Below are positions 36,782 through 46,304 of a DNA stretch of 64,000 bases, piece after piece. The translations under genes were made by a program, and so were the position numbers. Numbering within the stretch: position 1 is the stretch's first letter; each line of letters starts with the position of its first letter. The notes under the pieces are model-generated. The model did not search any database, was not told the origin of the DNA, and saw only the letters and a program-made list of their open reading frames with translations. Source of the DNA: UBA11400 sp964473555 (lineage in GTDB: Bacteria > Bacteroidota > Rhodothermia > Balneolales > HLUCCA01); the NCBI GenBank assembly GCA_964473555.1, contig CAYYPL010000002.1:186001-250000 (forward strand). The letters are read 5' to 3'.

Positions 36782-37186
36782 TCATTGTCCGAGGGAACAA
36801 CAATTTTCGATAACGAACTCAACGGTTTCAGCAGGGGCTTCCTTGAGTGCCGCAATGGAATTATCATCGAGCCCTTCCAGAAGCAGTTCGATATCATGAA
36901 GCCCTGTTTCTGTTTTCGCGAAGAGGCTTCGGAGAGTAGACACCAAGCCTAGATTATTCTGGATTCGATCCGAAAGCTGGTAGTACATCCAGGTTCCTTT
37001 CCGGTCTGCCTGCACAATGTCACGACTTTTAAGATAGCCCAGATGTCTGGAAACCCGGGTCTGTGGCATCTCCAGTACGCGTTGGAAGTCAGCTACACAC
37101 AGATAAGGACTTGCAATCAGGAGGTTGATTATCCTAAGGCGGTTTTCGTCTGCTAATGACTCGAAAAGTTCTTTTATTTGTGTCAT
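36782..37186 (-). CDS. arsR: ArsR-family transcriptional regulator
   Basis: 134 residues from ATG 37186; the longer open frame upstream has no family match. Winged helix: IKELFESLADENRLRIINLLIAS, VADFQRVLEMPQTRVSRHLGYLKSRDIVQADRKGTWMYYQL in outline. The helix-3 cysteine (YLCVADF) and a C-terminal ENCCS could bind a metalloid. It is upstream of arsC on the same strand, separated by an inverted repeat, and likely represses that pair. Confidence 0.9.
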   Translation of the reverse strand: MTQIKELFESLADENRLRIINLLIASPYLCVADFQRVLEMPQTRVSRHLGYLKSRDIVQADRKGTWMYYQLSDRIQNNLGLVSTLRSLFAKTETGLHDIELLLEGLDDNSIAALKEAPAETVEFVIENCCSLGQ

Positions 37187-37501
37187 AGAATAATTATCTG
37201 TTAATGCGAATAAACAAATATATAGCAAAGTTATGATTTTTCAAAATGGATAATCGTAACTTTGCGAAAACAAAAAACTGCATTGCCATTAAGAGCGAGC
37301 AGGCTTCTATATAAACAGTGCGATAAAGGCAAGGATATTTGCAGCGGTCCCGCCGGCCGTTTTACCGTTTTCTGTTTTCTGTCAGTCTGAGCTCTCCCTG
37401 CTCGTTGTTTGCTGCTTACCGATCAACACAATAAACTGACACCGAAATAAGTTATCACAGCCGAAAGTGTCTAAACAGAACTATGAATCAATCATACAAT
37501 C
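37187..37501. repeat. Intergenic region with heptamer-phased repeat before htrA
   Basis: A 315-bp space without a gene. Bases 37187-37300 hold the arsR promoter side. Bases 37364-37420 carry heptamers: TGTTTTC units (37371-37384 in part), then CTCCCTG CTCGTTG TTTGCTG CTTACCG. CTTACCG and CTCG-type units recur at 60275-60305. A sigma-54-like element at about 37328-37345 has GG-N11-GC, one base off the needed spacing. Confidence 0.6.
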
Positions 37502-38998
37502 ATGACAAAACAAATGACGAAGTTCAGCGCCATAATCCTACTTATCTTTCTTATTTTCGGCCTGAAATATGTTGATACCCCTTTCGATGTATCAGCCGAG
37601 CCAGCAGCTTCTACTAATTTCGCATTTCTGGAAGTTCCCACCACGCATACAGATACCAGCAAAGCTGCCGACCGACCTATCCGCAGCATGCGTGATTTCA
37701 GTAATGCCATGGTGGATATTGCTGAGGATGCCAATCCCACTGTCGTAACGGTATTCACCGAAAGGACTCTACGGGTTCGTTCTTTTGATCCTTTTGCGGA
37801 CTTTTTCGGGTTTCGTCAAGGGCAACAGCGGCAACAGGAGTATCGCCAGGCCGGACAGGGTTCTGGTGTGATTGTTTCTGATGACGGCTATATTATCACA
37901 AATAATCATGTTATAGCTGAGGCTGATACCGTAAAAATTCGAATGATGAACAATAAGGTGTATCCAGCTAAAGTGGTTGGGGCAGATCCGAATACTGATA
38001 TAGCCGTTCTAAAAATCGAAGGGTCTGACCTTCCGGCAATTCGCCTGGGTAATTCGGATGATTTGCGTGTGGGTGAGTGGATTCTGGCAATCGGAAGTCC
38101 ACTGGACGAGAATCTGGCTCATACGGTAACGATGGGTATTGTTAGTGCTAAGGGGCGTTCTGGTGTAGGGCTATTGGACTACGAGGATTTTATCCAGACC
38201 GATGCTGCTATTAATCCTGGTAATTCGGGGGGAGCGTTGATCAACCTGGATGGTGAACTTGTTGGAATCAACACCGCTATAGCCTCCCGATCAGGTGGAT
38301 TCCAGGGGATTGGATTTGCAATTCCTATCAATCTTGCCAGAAATATCATGCGATCGATCATTCAAACCGGAAAAGTTACCCGCAGTTATGTAGGTGTTAC
38401 CATTCAGAATATCGATGCAAACATTGCTCGTGCATTCGACCTGAAGACTCCGGAAGGTGTGCTGATTTCAAGTGTCACAGAAAACAGTCCTGCTGAAAAG
38501 GCCGGATTAAAAGAAGGCGACGTCATCCTGGAAGCTGATGGCCGGAAGATGGTCAATACGGCCCAGTTCAGGGGATATATTGCTTCCAAGGCGCCAGGTG
38601 ATCAAATCAGACTTGAGATTCTCCGTGAGTCGAAAAACTTGGTTATGAACGTCCGCGTTGAAGAGATGCCAGCTGATGAACTCATCGCTCGGGCTGGCAG
38701 TAGAGGATTGTTTGAGCGTACCGGATTTGCTGTAGTGGATCTGAGTGCTGAAAAACTTCAGGAGTTGGGACTCAGAAATGCAATCAGGGGTGTGATCGTA
38801 GAAGAAATCAGCGAAGAAAGTACTGCGTTCAGGAACAATCTTCGTAAAGACGATGTGATTACAGCAGTGAATCGTCGTGCAGTCAGAAATGTTCAGGAGT
38901 TCAATCAACTGGTTGGCGCTGTAGAACCGGGTCAAGTGGTACTGCTTCAGGTTGTTCGAGGAAGAACCTCTTCATTTGTAGCTTTTGAAATAAACTAA
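37502..38998 (+). CDS. degQ: Periplasmic serine protease of the HtrA/DegP/DegQ family
   Basis: 498 residues with an N-terminal membrane/signal segment (about 8-22). The trypsin-like triad is His at about 136 (ITNNHVI), Asp at about 166 (DTDIAVLKI) and Ser at about 242 (NPGNSGGALI). Two PDZ domains follow (about 300-385 and 410-498; GVLISSVTENSPAEKAGLKEGDVI). It degrades or chaperones misfolded envelope proteins. It is a single gene with its own terminator; it lies within the proteostasis neighbourhood next to hsp20 and clpB. Confidence 0.95.
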   Translation: MTKQMTKFSAIILLIFLIFGLKYVDTPFDVSAEPAASTNFAFLEVPTTHTDTSKAADRPIRSMRDFSNAMVDIAEDANPTVVTVFTERTLRVRSFDPFADFFGFRQGQQRQQEYRQAGQGSGVIVSDDGYIITNNHVIAEADTVKIRMMNNKVYPAKVVGADPNTDIAVLKIEGSDLPAIRLGNSDDLRVGEWILAIGSPLDENLAHTVTMGIVSAKGRSGVGLLDYEDFIQTDAAINPGNSGGALINLDGELVGINTAIASRSGGFQGIGFAIPINLARNIMRSIIQTGKVTRSYVGVTIQNIDANIARAFDLKTPEGVLISSVTENSPAEKAGLKEGDVILEADGRKMVNTAQFRGYIASKAPGDQIRLEILRESKNLVMNVRVEEMPADELIARAGSRGLFERTGFAVVDLSAEKLQELGLRNAIRGVIVEEISEESTAFRNNLRKDDVITAVNRRAVRNVQEFNQLVGAVEPGQVVLLQVVRGRTSSFVAFEIN

Positions 38999-39027
38999 TC
39001 GGTTGCTCTTCTATACTCGTCTGAATG

Positions 39028-39060
39028 AAAGCCGGAGGTACTCGAGTCTCCGGCTTTTTT
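39028..39060 (+). terminator. Rho-independent terminator of the htrA-family gene
   Basis: AAAGCCGGAG (39028-39037) pairs with CTCCGGCTTT (39048-39057), followed by T residues. Confidence 0.92.
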
Positions 39061-39098
39061 ATTTTAAAACACGTATCTACTAGCTTATCTTTGCGGAT

Positions 39099-39791
39099 AT
39101 GTCACCTCAAAAATCAGTGTCCGGCTTTAAGGTTCTTTATGAGGACAATCACCTCATCGTGGTTGTCAAACCCAGGCATATCCCTGTTCAGGCAGATGAA
39201 TCTGGAGATCCCGATCTTCAGCAGGAAATCAAGCAGTACATCGGAGAAAAGTACAACAAGCCAGGTAACGTATTTACGGGTATAGTTCACCGGCTTGATC
39301 GACCGGTCGGAGGGGTTATGGTTTTTGCCCGAACATCTAAAGCAGCATCCAGATTATCTGACGAAATTCGACGTAATTCGATGAAAAAAACATATCTGGC
39401 CGTGGTTCAGGGTCGAACTCCGGACGCTGGTACATGGACTCACTGGTTATTGAAAGATGAGCGCACAAACATGGTTTCGGCTCACAATAAAGAAGTTCCA
39501 GGGTCCAAGAAAGCCATTTTGCATTTCAGAAGAGTCGGTTATAATTCAGGGCTGTCATTGGTTGAAATTGACCTTGAAACCGGGCGACCGCATCAGATCA
39601 GAGTGCAGTTTCTGGCATCTGGTCATCCACTTTGGGGTGACCAGCGGTACAATAAACAGGCCGTAGTGGGACAGCACATTGCGCTGTTTGCACATCAACT
39701 TTCGTTTACCCATCCTACTACCAAGGTAAACATGAGTTTCTTAGAACTCCCGCCACTTGAGGAACCGTGGATTTTGATTAGTCGGGATTAG
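39099..39791 (+). CDS. RluA-family pseudouridine synthase
   Basis: 230 residues. The catalytic motif is GIVHRLDRPVGGVMVFART (Asp in HRLD). GRPHQIRVQFLASGHPLWGDQRYN is the second family block. There is no S4 domain, so it is the short RluA/RluC-like form; the RNA target (rRNA or tRNA uridine) cannot be assigned. It starts about 40 bp after the preceding terminator and converges with dsbD. Confidence 0.93.
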   Translation: MSPQKSVSGFKVLYEDNHLIVVVKPRHIPVQADESGDPDLQQEIKQYIGEKYNKPGNVFTGIVHRLDRPVGGVMVFARTSKAASRLSDEIRRNSMKKTYLAVVQGRTPDAGTWTHWLLKDERTNMVSAHNKEVPGSKKAILHFRRVGYNSGLSLVEIDLETGRPHQIRVQFLASGHPLWGDQRYNKQAVVGQHIALFAHQLSFTHPTTKVNMSFLELPPLEEPWILISRD

Positions 39792-39893
39792 GAATCGCAG
39801 TGCAGACAAAAGCGCTACACGTGCAGTCATTGTTCTAAAATGGAAACAGAGATGCCACCAGCATACACAGCAGAAGGTGGCTCATCCCTCATC

Positions 39894-41714
39894 CTATTCC
39901 ACTTTATCGACTTGTTCCATGAACGCATCGGGATTCAGGAATCCGATGACACGAGCGCTATTCACCTCTCGACCGTCAGAGCCAATAAATACGATAGTCG
40001 GAACTCCAATGATGTTGAATTGTTCTCTGAGCGCATTTGATGATTCAGAATCGAAGTTGGTGAGGTCTACCTTGAATCGTACAAACCGAGCTAATCCGTC
40101 AATGACACCCGCATCCACAAACGTAACCTGATCAAGTTCCAGGCATGGGATACACCAGTCTGCATAGAAGTCGAGTACCATTGGTTGGCCATCGGCTAGC
40201 GCCTGCTCGTATGCTGCCGGGTCGTAAGGAGTCCACTCAACGCTTGGTTTTGTCAGATTATGAACCATCAGGATTCCAAATACAATTCCTATCAAACCGA
40301 CTGTCCATTTAACGACTCTAAACACTTTTTTGTCAAGTCCAGATCGTTCCAGGAATCCGAGGTATAGTCCGCCCAGGAGTAAGGTTAGTGCCAGCACCCA
40401 CGGCGTGTACTTTGGGAAGAAAGCAAGTCCCAGGTAAAAAAGTCCCACCCCGACCAGTACGATGCCGAATACTTTTTTGACCCATACCATCCAAACTCCG
40501 GATTTTGGAAGTTTCTGTAGTAAACCAGAAAAGGTTCCAAGAATGAGATACGGGAATCCGAGTCCCAGTGACAGGATGAAAAAGGACCAGAATCCAAATA
40601 CAGGATCACCTTTAGCTCCAACAAATGCCAGCAGCGCAATAATTGGCGGGCCGATGCATGGTGCCGCAAACACTCCCACTACAAGTCCAGACATGTAAAC
40701 GCCAATAAATCCGGAAGCGGACTGCCCGCCTAGTTTGGATGTGAGCCAGTAGGGCATCTGGATTTCGTATAAACCGAACATGCTTAATGCTAATCTAAGC
40801 AATAATAGCCCGATTACGGCCAGAACAACAGGGCTTTGTAAGGCTGATCCAAATAATCCACCACTGAGTGCCGCGATGACTCCCAATACACTGTACATTG
40901 TGGCAATACCCAGCACGTATGTAAGTGCCTTAGCGAAAACCCGTCCAACATTGGTGTCGGTCTGGCCACCAAAAATAGAAACCGTTACCGAAATCATCGG
41001 ATACACGCACGGTGTCAGATTCAACGCCAATCCAATGAAAAATATGGCAACAAACGCCCAAAAGAGTCCGCTTTCGTCTATTAATGCGGCAATCTGATTC
41101 TGTTCAACGGCCTGGTCAAAGGTTACAAAATTACTCGATGAGGGATCGAAGGAATCAAAAACAGAGGCATCGACCTGTTCAATAGTGGTTGGGTCATCGG
41201 TTACCGTGATGGTGAATGAAACGGGAATATTGGATGGTGCCAGACAGACCATGTCGTCGCAAGCTTGAACCCGAAGTGTGCCTGAAACAGGATAATCACC
41301 CGCCGCGACTCCTTCCGCTACATTTACTTTCAGGAAAATGGGAGACTTCCCTTCATAAACGTGAAGAATTTGCCCCTGAGCGAACGAGAATTCATATTCT
41401 TTGAAAGGCGGGAAGACTGTTTCTCTGGCAGACAAGCCATCCGGAAACTCCAGATTCAGCGTGGTTCCGATCAACCATTCCAGCGTTGGTCGATTGGAAT
41501 TGATGTGCCATCCCTGTTCAATATCCATGACCACAACGGTTTGGATCGATGATCCTGAAAGAACGGCAGAGGTTGAAGTCTGAGTGGAAACGGCAACTTT
41601 CGAGGCACTTGTTACAGGCTGTGCCTGTACCGGTTGCGGGAGTAGTGCCGATAAACCAAGAAGAACTACTAGGTGTACGATGATGACTCGAATCGAAATG
41701 CTATTTAGTGACAT
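39894..41714 (-). CDS. dsbD: Thiol:disulfide interchange protein DsbD
   Basis: 606 residues from ATG 41714 (the open frame upstream overlaps the neighbouring gene and lacks a signal). After a signal peptide (AQPVTSAS) comes an N-terminal periplasmic domain. An eight-helix membrane bundle then holds the two redox cysteines (LTPCVYPM and FAAPCIGPP). The C-terminal thioredoxin domain has FYADWCIPC near residue 520. It carries electrons from cytoplasmic thioredoxin to periplasmic partners. It follows a thioredoxin lipoprotein gene by 40 bp. Confidence 0.95.
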   Translation of the reverse strand: MSLNSISIRVIIVHLVVLLGLSALLPQPVQAQPVTSASKVAVSTQTSTSAVLSGSSIQTVVVMDIEQGWHINSNRPTLEWLIGTTLNLEFPDGLSARETVFPPFKEYEFSFAQGQILHVYEGKSPIFLKVNVAEGVAAGDYPVSGTLRVQACDDMVCLAPSNIPVSFTITVTDDPTTIEQVDASVFDSFDPSSSNFVTFDQAVEQNQIAALIDESGLFWAFVAIFFIGLALNLTPCVYPMISVTVSIFGGQTDTNVGRVFAKALTYVLGIATMYSVLGVIAALSGGLFGSALQSPVVLAVIGLLLLRLALSMFGLYEIQMPYWLTSKLGGQSASGFIGVYMSGLVVGVFAAPCIGPPIIALLAFVGAKGDPVFGFWSFFILSLGLGFPYLILGTFSGLLQKLPKSGVWMVWVKKVFGIVLVGVGLFYLGLAFFPKYTPWVLALTLLLGGLYLGFLERSGLDKKVFRVVKWTVGLIGIVFGILMVHNLTKPSVEWTPYDPAAYEQALADGQPMVLDFYADWCIPCLELDQVTFVDAGVIDGLARFVRFKVDLTNFDSESSNALREQFNIIGVPTIVFIGSDGREVNSARVIGFLNPDAFMEQVDKVE

Positions 41715-41754
41715 TCTGTGGTTCGCTTGTGCGCCGTATAATGACGCGAATGGA

Positions 41755-42369
41755 TTACTGTGCGTTTCTGGATTGGACAAAATCTTCGAAAGAGGTCGAT
41801 TTGAAAGAGTCGGTACCGACGTAAGAAATAAGTTCCGTGTAGGTATTGGCATCCATGAAACCAGGCTGGTAACCCAGTGGATCTCCATTGGTATCAACAA
41901 AAACGGTTGTGGGGAATGAGGAAACGCCAAATGCAGTTGCTAATTCGGCTTCAGTCATAGGTTCTCCGTTAAAGACGACCACTTTTTCTGACTCGGCATT
42001 CAGCCGAACCAGATAAAACAGCTCGTTTACGGCATCTTTTACCTTTTGAGTGGGATGAGTTTCGGCTGCCATCTTTCTGCAGAATCCACACCAGACGGCA
42101 TACACTTCTACCAGAACCTTTTTACCGTTTTCTTTGGCCAAAGCCTGGGCCTCTTCCATACTATAGACCTTCGATCCAGCCCAATTGGGCCAACCCTGCT
42201 CCGGATCCCCGGTTTTGAGGTCCAGCCCAAGCAACGAGGCTTCCCGGTCGTTCATTTGTTCTATCGGGCGCGAAGCTATAGCCTGTTCAGATGTTTGTTC
42301 GGATTGAGGTGATGAACACGCTGCAAGCAGTATCAGAAGAAAAATGGGCATAAATAAATGTTTCAACAT
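41755..42369 (-). CDS. Thioredoxin-fold lipoprotein
   Basis: 204 residues. Lipoprotein signal ending ILLAAC (Cys18), then a linker rich in Glu and Ser. The thioredoxin-like domain contains VLVEVYAVWCGFCRKMAAETHP (Cys94, Cys97) and the cis-Pro region VSSFPTTVFVDTNGD. It is the likely periplasmic electron acceptor of dsbD, which lies directly downstream. Its exact client is unknown. Confidence 0.88.
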   Translation of the reverse strand: MLKHLFMPIFLLILLAACSSPQSEQTSEQAIASRPIEQMNDREASLLGLDLKTGDPEQGWPNWAGSKVYSMEEAQALAKENGKKVLVEVYAVWCGFCRKMAAETHPTQKVKDAVNELFYLVRLNAESEKVVVFNGEPMTEAELATAFGVSSFPTTVFVDTNGDPLGYQPGFMDANTYTELISYVGTDSFKSTSFEDFVQSRNAQ

Positions 42370-42521
42370 GTGATATACCGTACTGTTAATTTTCCTTAAA
42401 ATACTAATAATTCAGAAGGGTTGTTGGCATAAATGTTAACCCTCAGACACCGTTCACAACCAAATATTCCTTCCAAAAGTGCCTTTAATCGAAGGAATTA
42501 AACAAAAACCCGGGTTTCTTG

Positions 42522-42536
42522 CTGTCATAATGACAG
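42522..42536. promoter_or_regulatory. Palindromic activator site upstream of clpB
   Basis: CTGTCATAATGACAG is a perfect 7+1+7 palindrome, with its centre 72 bp before the -24 GG of the clpB promoter (about -97). This is where enhancer-binding proteins of the sigma-54 system usually bind. A related site lies at 35252-35266 upstream of hsp20. Confidence 0.6.
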
Positions 42537-42598
42537 AATGTTCGTTGTGGCTGGTTAATTTTGTCAGTTATCCTGAAATAATGCCTCTTGAACTGGTT

Positions 42599-42615
42599 TT
42601 GGTACGGATTGTGCG
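42599..42615 (+). promoter_or_regulatory. Sigma-54 promoter of clpB
   Basis: TTGGTACGGATTGTGCG fits -24/-12 with GG at 42601-42602 and GC at 42613-42614 (N10). The -24 box TGGTACG is near consensus; the -12 box is GTGC, one mismatch from TTGC. Transcription should begin near 42626, giving a leader of about 108 nt. The other part of the 364-bp space (42370-42598) holds no gene. Confidence 0.68.
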
Positions 42616-42733
42616 ATGGTTTACATAGAAAAACCAAGGATCAACGTATCATTGATCCTACCGAATCATTCAGGCTGGCAAACAACGCATTGTGTTTCAT
42701 CTGGCCCGAAAAAACCAAGAATACTACATAAAA

Positions 42734-45370
42734 ATGAACTTCAACAAGTTTACAATCAAGGCTCAGGAAGCGATGCAGAACGCGATGGAACTTGCTGCAT
42801 CCCGCAATCATCAGGCTCTGGAACCGGTGCATATACTCAAAGCACTGCTACAAGACGAGCACGGTGTGTCGATAACCATTTTGAAGAAACTTGAAGCTTC
42901 AATTACCAAATTGCAGTCACGTCTCGATGAGATTCTGAAACGACTGCCAGTAGTACAGGGCGCTGCGGTTTCGGGACAGTACCTATCCAATAATTCCAAG
43001 GGGGTTATGGATGCGGCCATGAAGACGGCCGAGAAGATGGGCGATGACTACATCAGCTCTGAACACGTATTTCTGGCGATATTGAATCAACCCGGAGATG
43101 TCTCTGCACTGTTGAAAGGGGATGGAGTGACGGAGGCAGCGGTGATGGAAGTGCTGAAGTCTGTGCGAGGTACCTCGAAAGTAGATGATCCAAATGCTGA
43201 AGGACGTTATCAGTCTTTGAAGAAATATGCCCGTGATCTGAACGAGCTCGCCGAAAAGAACAAACTGGATCCGGTCATTGGTCGCGATCAGGAGATACGT
43301 CGTGTGATGCAGATCCTCTCCCGTCGTACCAAGAACAATCCGGTACTGATCGGTGAGCCTGGAGTCGGTAAAACGGCTATAGCTGAAGGACTGGCCCTTC
43401 GAATCGTGAAAGGAGACGTACCGGAGGGACTAAAGTCTAAACGGGTCGTTGCTCTTGACATGGGGGCACTGGTAGCTGGTACGAAATTCAGAGGTGAATT
43501 CGAGGAGCGTCTGAAAGCCGTGGTCAAAGAGGTGACAGACTCGAATGGAGAGCTCATTTTGTTTATTGATGAGATTCACACGCTGGTTGGCGCCGGTGCC
43601 GCTGAAGGGGCTATGGACGCCGCCAATATCCTCAAACCAGCGCTGGCCCGGGGTGAAATGCACGCAATCGGTGCCACAACGCTAGCTGAATACCGTAAGT
43701 TCATCGAAAAGGATAAAGCCTTGGAACGTCGTTTGCAGACCGTTCTTGTCGGAGAACCATCGGTCGAAGACACGGTTTCCATACTTCGTGGACTCAAAGA
43801 GCGTTACGAGTTGCATCATGGAGTCCGGATCACTGACGAGGCCATTGTGGCGGCGGCGGAGTTGTCTGACCGATACATCAGCGATCGCTTTTTACCGGAT
43901 AAAGCCATCGATCTCATCGATGAAGCGGCTTCCCGACTTCGCATCCAGATCGACTCGATGCCAGAGGAGCTGGATCAGATCGACCGCCAAATCCGTCAGC
44001 TGGAGATCGAGCGAGAAGCGTTGAAACGCGAAAAAGACACCGGTAAAATCGATCATATCAACAAAGAACTCGCCGATCTTCACGAAAAACACAAAGCCCT
44101 GGCTACCCGGTGGAACGCCGAGAAAGAGATGATCCAGCATATCCAGGGAATGAAACAGGCTATCGAAACCTCAAGAAATGAGGCCGATAAAGCCGAGCGT
44201 AATGGCAACTACGAAAAAGTGGCAGAACTTCGCTACGGCACCATCAACAAACTGGAAAAAGAGCTGGCTGAGGCTCAGCGTAAACTCGCTGACATGCAGG
44301 GAGATAAGGCGATGCTCAAGGAGGAGGTATACGCCGAGGAAATCGCAGATATTGTATCGCGTTGGACCGGAATCCCCGTTCGTAAAATGCTTCAGGGTGA
44401 GCGTCAGAAGCTTCTTTTGCTCGAAGAGGAGCTACATAAACGAGTTGTAGGACAACACCAGGCCATCGAGGCTGTTGCCAACGCCGTGCGTCGTTCGCGA
44501 GCCGGACTTCAGGATGAAGACCGTCCGATAGGATCATTTATTTTCATGGGTTCAACCGGAGTGGGTAAAACGGAATTAGCCCGAACTCTGGCTTCCTTTT
44601 TGTTCAATGATGAGAACGCTATGGTCCGCATCGACATGAGCGAGTACATGGAGCGGCACAGCGTGAGTAGACTTGTAGGCGCCCCACCAGGTTATGTGGG
44701 ATACGATGAAGGAGGTCAATTGACCGAGGCTGTGCGACGACGTCCATATTCGGTCGTTTTGTTGGATGAAATCGAAAAAGCCCATCCGGATGTGTTCAAC
44801 GTGCTGCTTCAGGTACTTGACGACGGGCGGCTTACAGACAACAAAGGCGTCACCGTGAATTTCAAGAATACGATCATCATTATAACCAGTAATATCGGTT
44901 CACAATTGATTCAAAAAAGGATTCAGGATAGTGGCGGATCATTGAGTGATGCTGTATATGACGAACTTCAGAAAACGTTGTACGAGCAGTTGAAACAGAC
45001 CATTCGTCCGGAGTTTTTGAATCGTATCGATGATGTGATCGTGTTTCATCCCCTGGGCAAGGAACACTTGCGACATATTGTTGATATCCAGCTCAAACGC
45101 GTGTTTGAAATGCTTACCAGGCAACATATCAGACTGGTTGTGCCTCAATTGGTCAAAGATTGGCTGGCAGAACGCGGTTTCGACCCCTTGTTTGGTGCTC
45201 GTCCGCTGAAACGACTCATCCAGTCGCAGTTGGTTAACAAACTAGCGACGGTGCTATTGTCCAGAGATGGTACAGAGAATCTTGAGTTTGAAGTGGTGAT
45301 TTCAAAAGGGGGAGAGAGTCTTGACTTCGTTGAAATTTACACGGATGTGTCCAGCTGGGCGGAAAAATAA
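42734..45370 (+). CDS. clpB: ClpB disaggregase
   Basis: 878 residues from ATG 42734 (the frame is open 14 codons further, without homology). It has the Clp_N repeat domain (about 1-145), AAA1 with Walker A GEPGVGKT (about 206), a middle coiled-coil (about 400-520) rich in Lys, Glu and Gln, and AAA2 with Walker A GSTGVGKT (about 605). The absence of the IGF/IGL-type ClpP loop fits ClpB. It rescues aggregated proteins with DnaK and small heat-shock proteins. A probable sigma-54 promoter precedes it. Confidence 0.97.
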   Translation: MNFNKFTIKAQEAMQNAMELAASRNHQALEPVHILKALLQDEHGVSITILKKLEASITKLQSRLDEILKRLPVVQGAAVSGQYLSNNSKGVMDAAMKTAEKMGDDYISSEHVFLAILNQPGDVSALLKGDGVTEAAVMEVLKSVRGTSKVDDPNAEGRYQSLKKYARDLNELAEKNKLDPVIGRDQEIRRVMQILSRRTKNNPVLIGEPGVGKTAIAEGLALRIVKGDVPEGLKSKRVVALDMGALVAGTKFRGEFEERLKAVVKEVTDSNGELILFIDEIHTLVGAGAAEGAMDAANILKPALARGEMHAIGATTLAEYRKFIEKDKALERRLQTVLVGEPSVEDTVSILRGLKERYELHHGVRITDEAIVAAAELSDRYISDRFLPDKAIDLIDEAASRLRIQIDSMPEELDQIDRQIRQLEIEREALKREKDTGKIDHINKELADLHEKHKALATRWNAEKEMIQHIQGMKQAIETSRNEADKAERNGNYEKVAELRYGTINKLEKELAEAQRKLADMQGDKAMLKEEVYAEEIADIVSRWTGIPVRKMLQGERQKLLLLEEELHKRVVGQHQAIEAVANAVRRSRAGLQDEDRPIGSFIFMGSTGVGKTELARTLASFLFNDENAMVRIDMSEYMERHSVSRLVGAPPGYVGYDEGGQLTEAVRRRPYSVVLLDEIEKAHPDVFNVLLQVLDDGRLTDNKGVTVNFKNTIIIITSNIGSQLIQKRIQDSGGSLSDAVYDELQKTLYEQLKQTIRPEFLNRIDDVIVFHPLGKEHLRHIVDIQLKRVFEMLTRQHIRLVVPQLVKDWLAERGFDPLFGARPLKRLIQSQLVNKLATVLLSRDGTENLEFEVVISKGGESLDFVEIYTDVSSWAEK

Positions 45371-45394
45371 ACAGGTAAATGACGTAAACCATCT

Positions 45395-45440
45395 AAAAGG
45401 ACCCTAGGTTGACTAATTGGTTCGCTTTCGGTCCTTTTTT
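45395..45440 (+). terminator. Rho-independent terminator of clpB
   Basis: AAAAGGACC (45395-45403) pairs with GGTCCTTTT (45430-45438), with a 26-nt loop and more T residues. Confidence 0.85.
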
Positions 45441-45590
45441 ACTATCTGGTTCCTTATTTCACGTAGATTTTTCTGCAATTTTCGAATCTAAACAGTAATT
45501 TGCATCGCATTCATCCCTTTGAGGCACGGATTTTCGCCAAAAATGGGGTTTAAGGAAATTCATCCTCAATCAAACAGCTAGAAAAGATTT

Positions 45591-46286
45591 ATGGCAACAA
45601 AGAAAGAAAGACATCAGGCCAAGGCTTCCAAAAAAACTGGATTTCCACTCTTTGGAGTGGTTGGATTGGTCGTATTGGCACTCGTTGCAGGTGCCTGGTA
45701 TTTTGCACGACCAACCGAAGAAGCCACCCCTCCGGTGAGTATGTCTTCTGATGATTCCGTACAGGGTGACTGGGGGTATGGTAATCCTGATGCAGCACTT
45801 ACCATTATCGAGTACGGGGATTACCAGTGTCCGGCTTGCGGTTACTATCATCCTATTGTCAAAGAGGTTATGGAAGAGTTTAAAGATGACGTGTATTTTG
45901 TGTTTCGTCATTTCCCGCTCACCAATGCGCATCAATTTGCGGTGATTGCAGCGAGTGCTGCCGAAGCTGCAGGTCGCCAGGGGAAATACTGGGAAATGCA
46001 TAATCTGATCATGGAAAACCAGCAAATGTGGTCTCGTGGAATGGCTACGTCCGCATTCCTGGCCTATGCACGTGATCTGGGACTAGATGATGTCCAGTTC
46101 AACAAGGATGTCAGGGATGAAGCGATTCTGGCCAAAATTGAGCGTGATTTCCAAAGTGGTGTAAATCTCGGTGTCAATGCAGTTCCCTCGTTTTATTTCA
46201 ACGGTCAGCCAACTCCTGCACCCAGAACGGTAGAAGGGTTCCGCCAGCTGATCGTGGATCGACTGGCACAGCTTGATCCGCAATAA
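45591..46286 (+). CDS. DsbA-like thiol oxidoreductase
   Basis: 231 residues. A basic N-terminus and one membrane anchor (about 21-39) are followed by a DsbA/thioredoxin_4 domain: TIIEYGDYQCPACGYYHPIV (Cys80, Cys83) and, near the end, LGVNAVPSFYFNGQPTPAP (cis-Pro). It introduces disulfides into exported proteins and would be reoxidised by the VKOR homologue encoded 18 bp downstream. Confidence 0.92.
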   Translation: MATKKERHQAKASKKTGFPLFGVVGLVVLALVAGAWYFARPTEEATPPVSMSSDDSVQGDWGYGNPDAALTIIEYGDYQCPACGYYHPIVKEVMEEFKDDVYFVFRHFPLTNAHQFAVIAASAAEAAGRQGKYWEMHNLIMENQQMWSRGMATSAFLAYARDLGLDDVQFNKDVRDEAILAKIERDFQSGVNLGVNAVPSFYFNGQPTPAPRTVEGFRQLIVDRLAQLDPQ

Positions 46287-46304
46287 CTTACGATTTTTTC
46301 AACG

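Noticed and set aside
37326..37346. Sigma-54-like element AGGCAAG...TTGCA before the htrA-family gene.
   Set aside because: The spacing is GG-N11-GC; sigma-54 promoters need N10 almost without exception, and the element lies inside a heptamer-phased region about 160 bp from the gene.
45516..45535. AGGCACGGATTTTCGCC before the dsbA-like gene resembles -24/-12.
   Set aside because: It is also GG-N11-GC and the -12 box is not TTGC.
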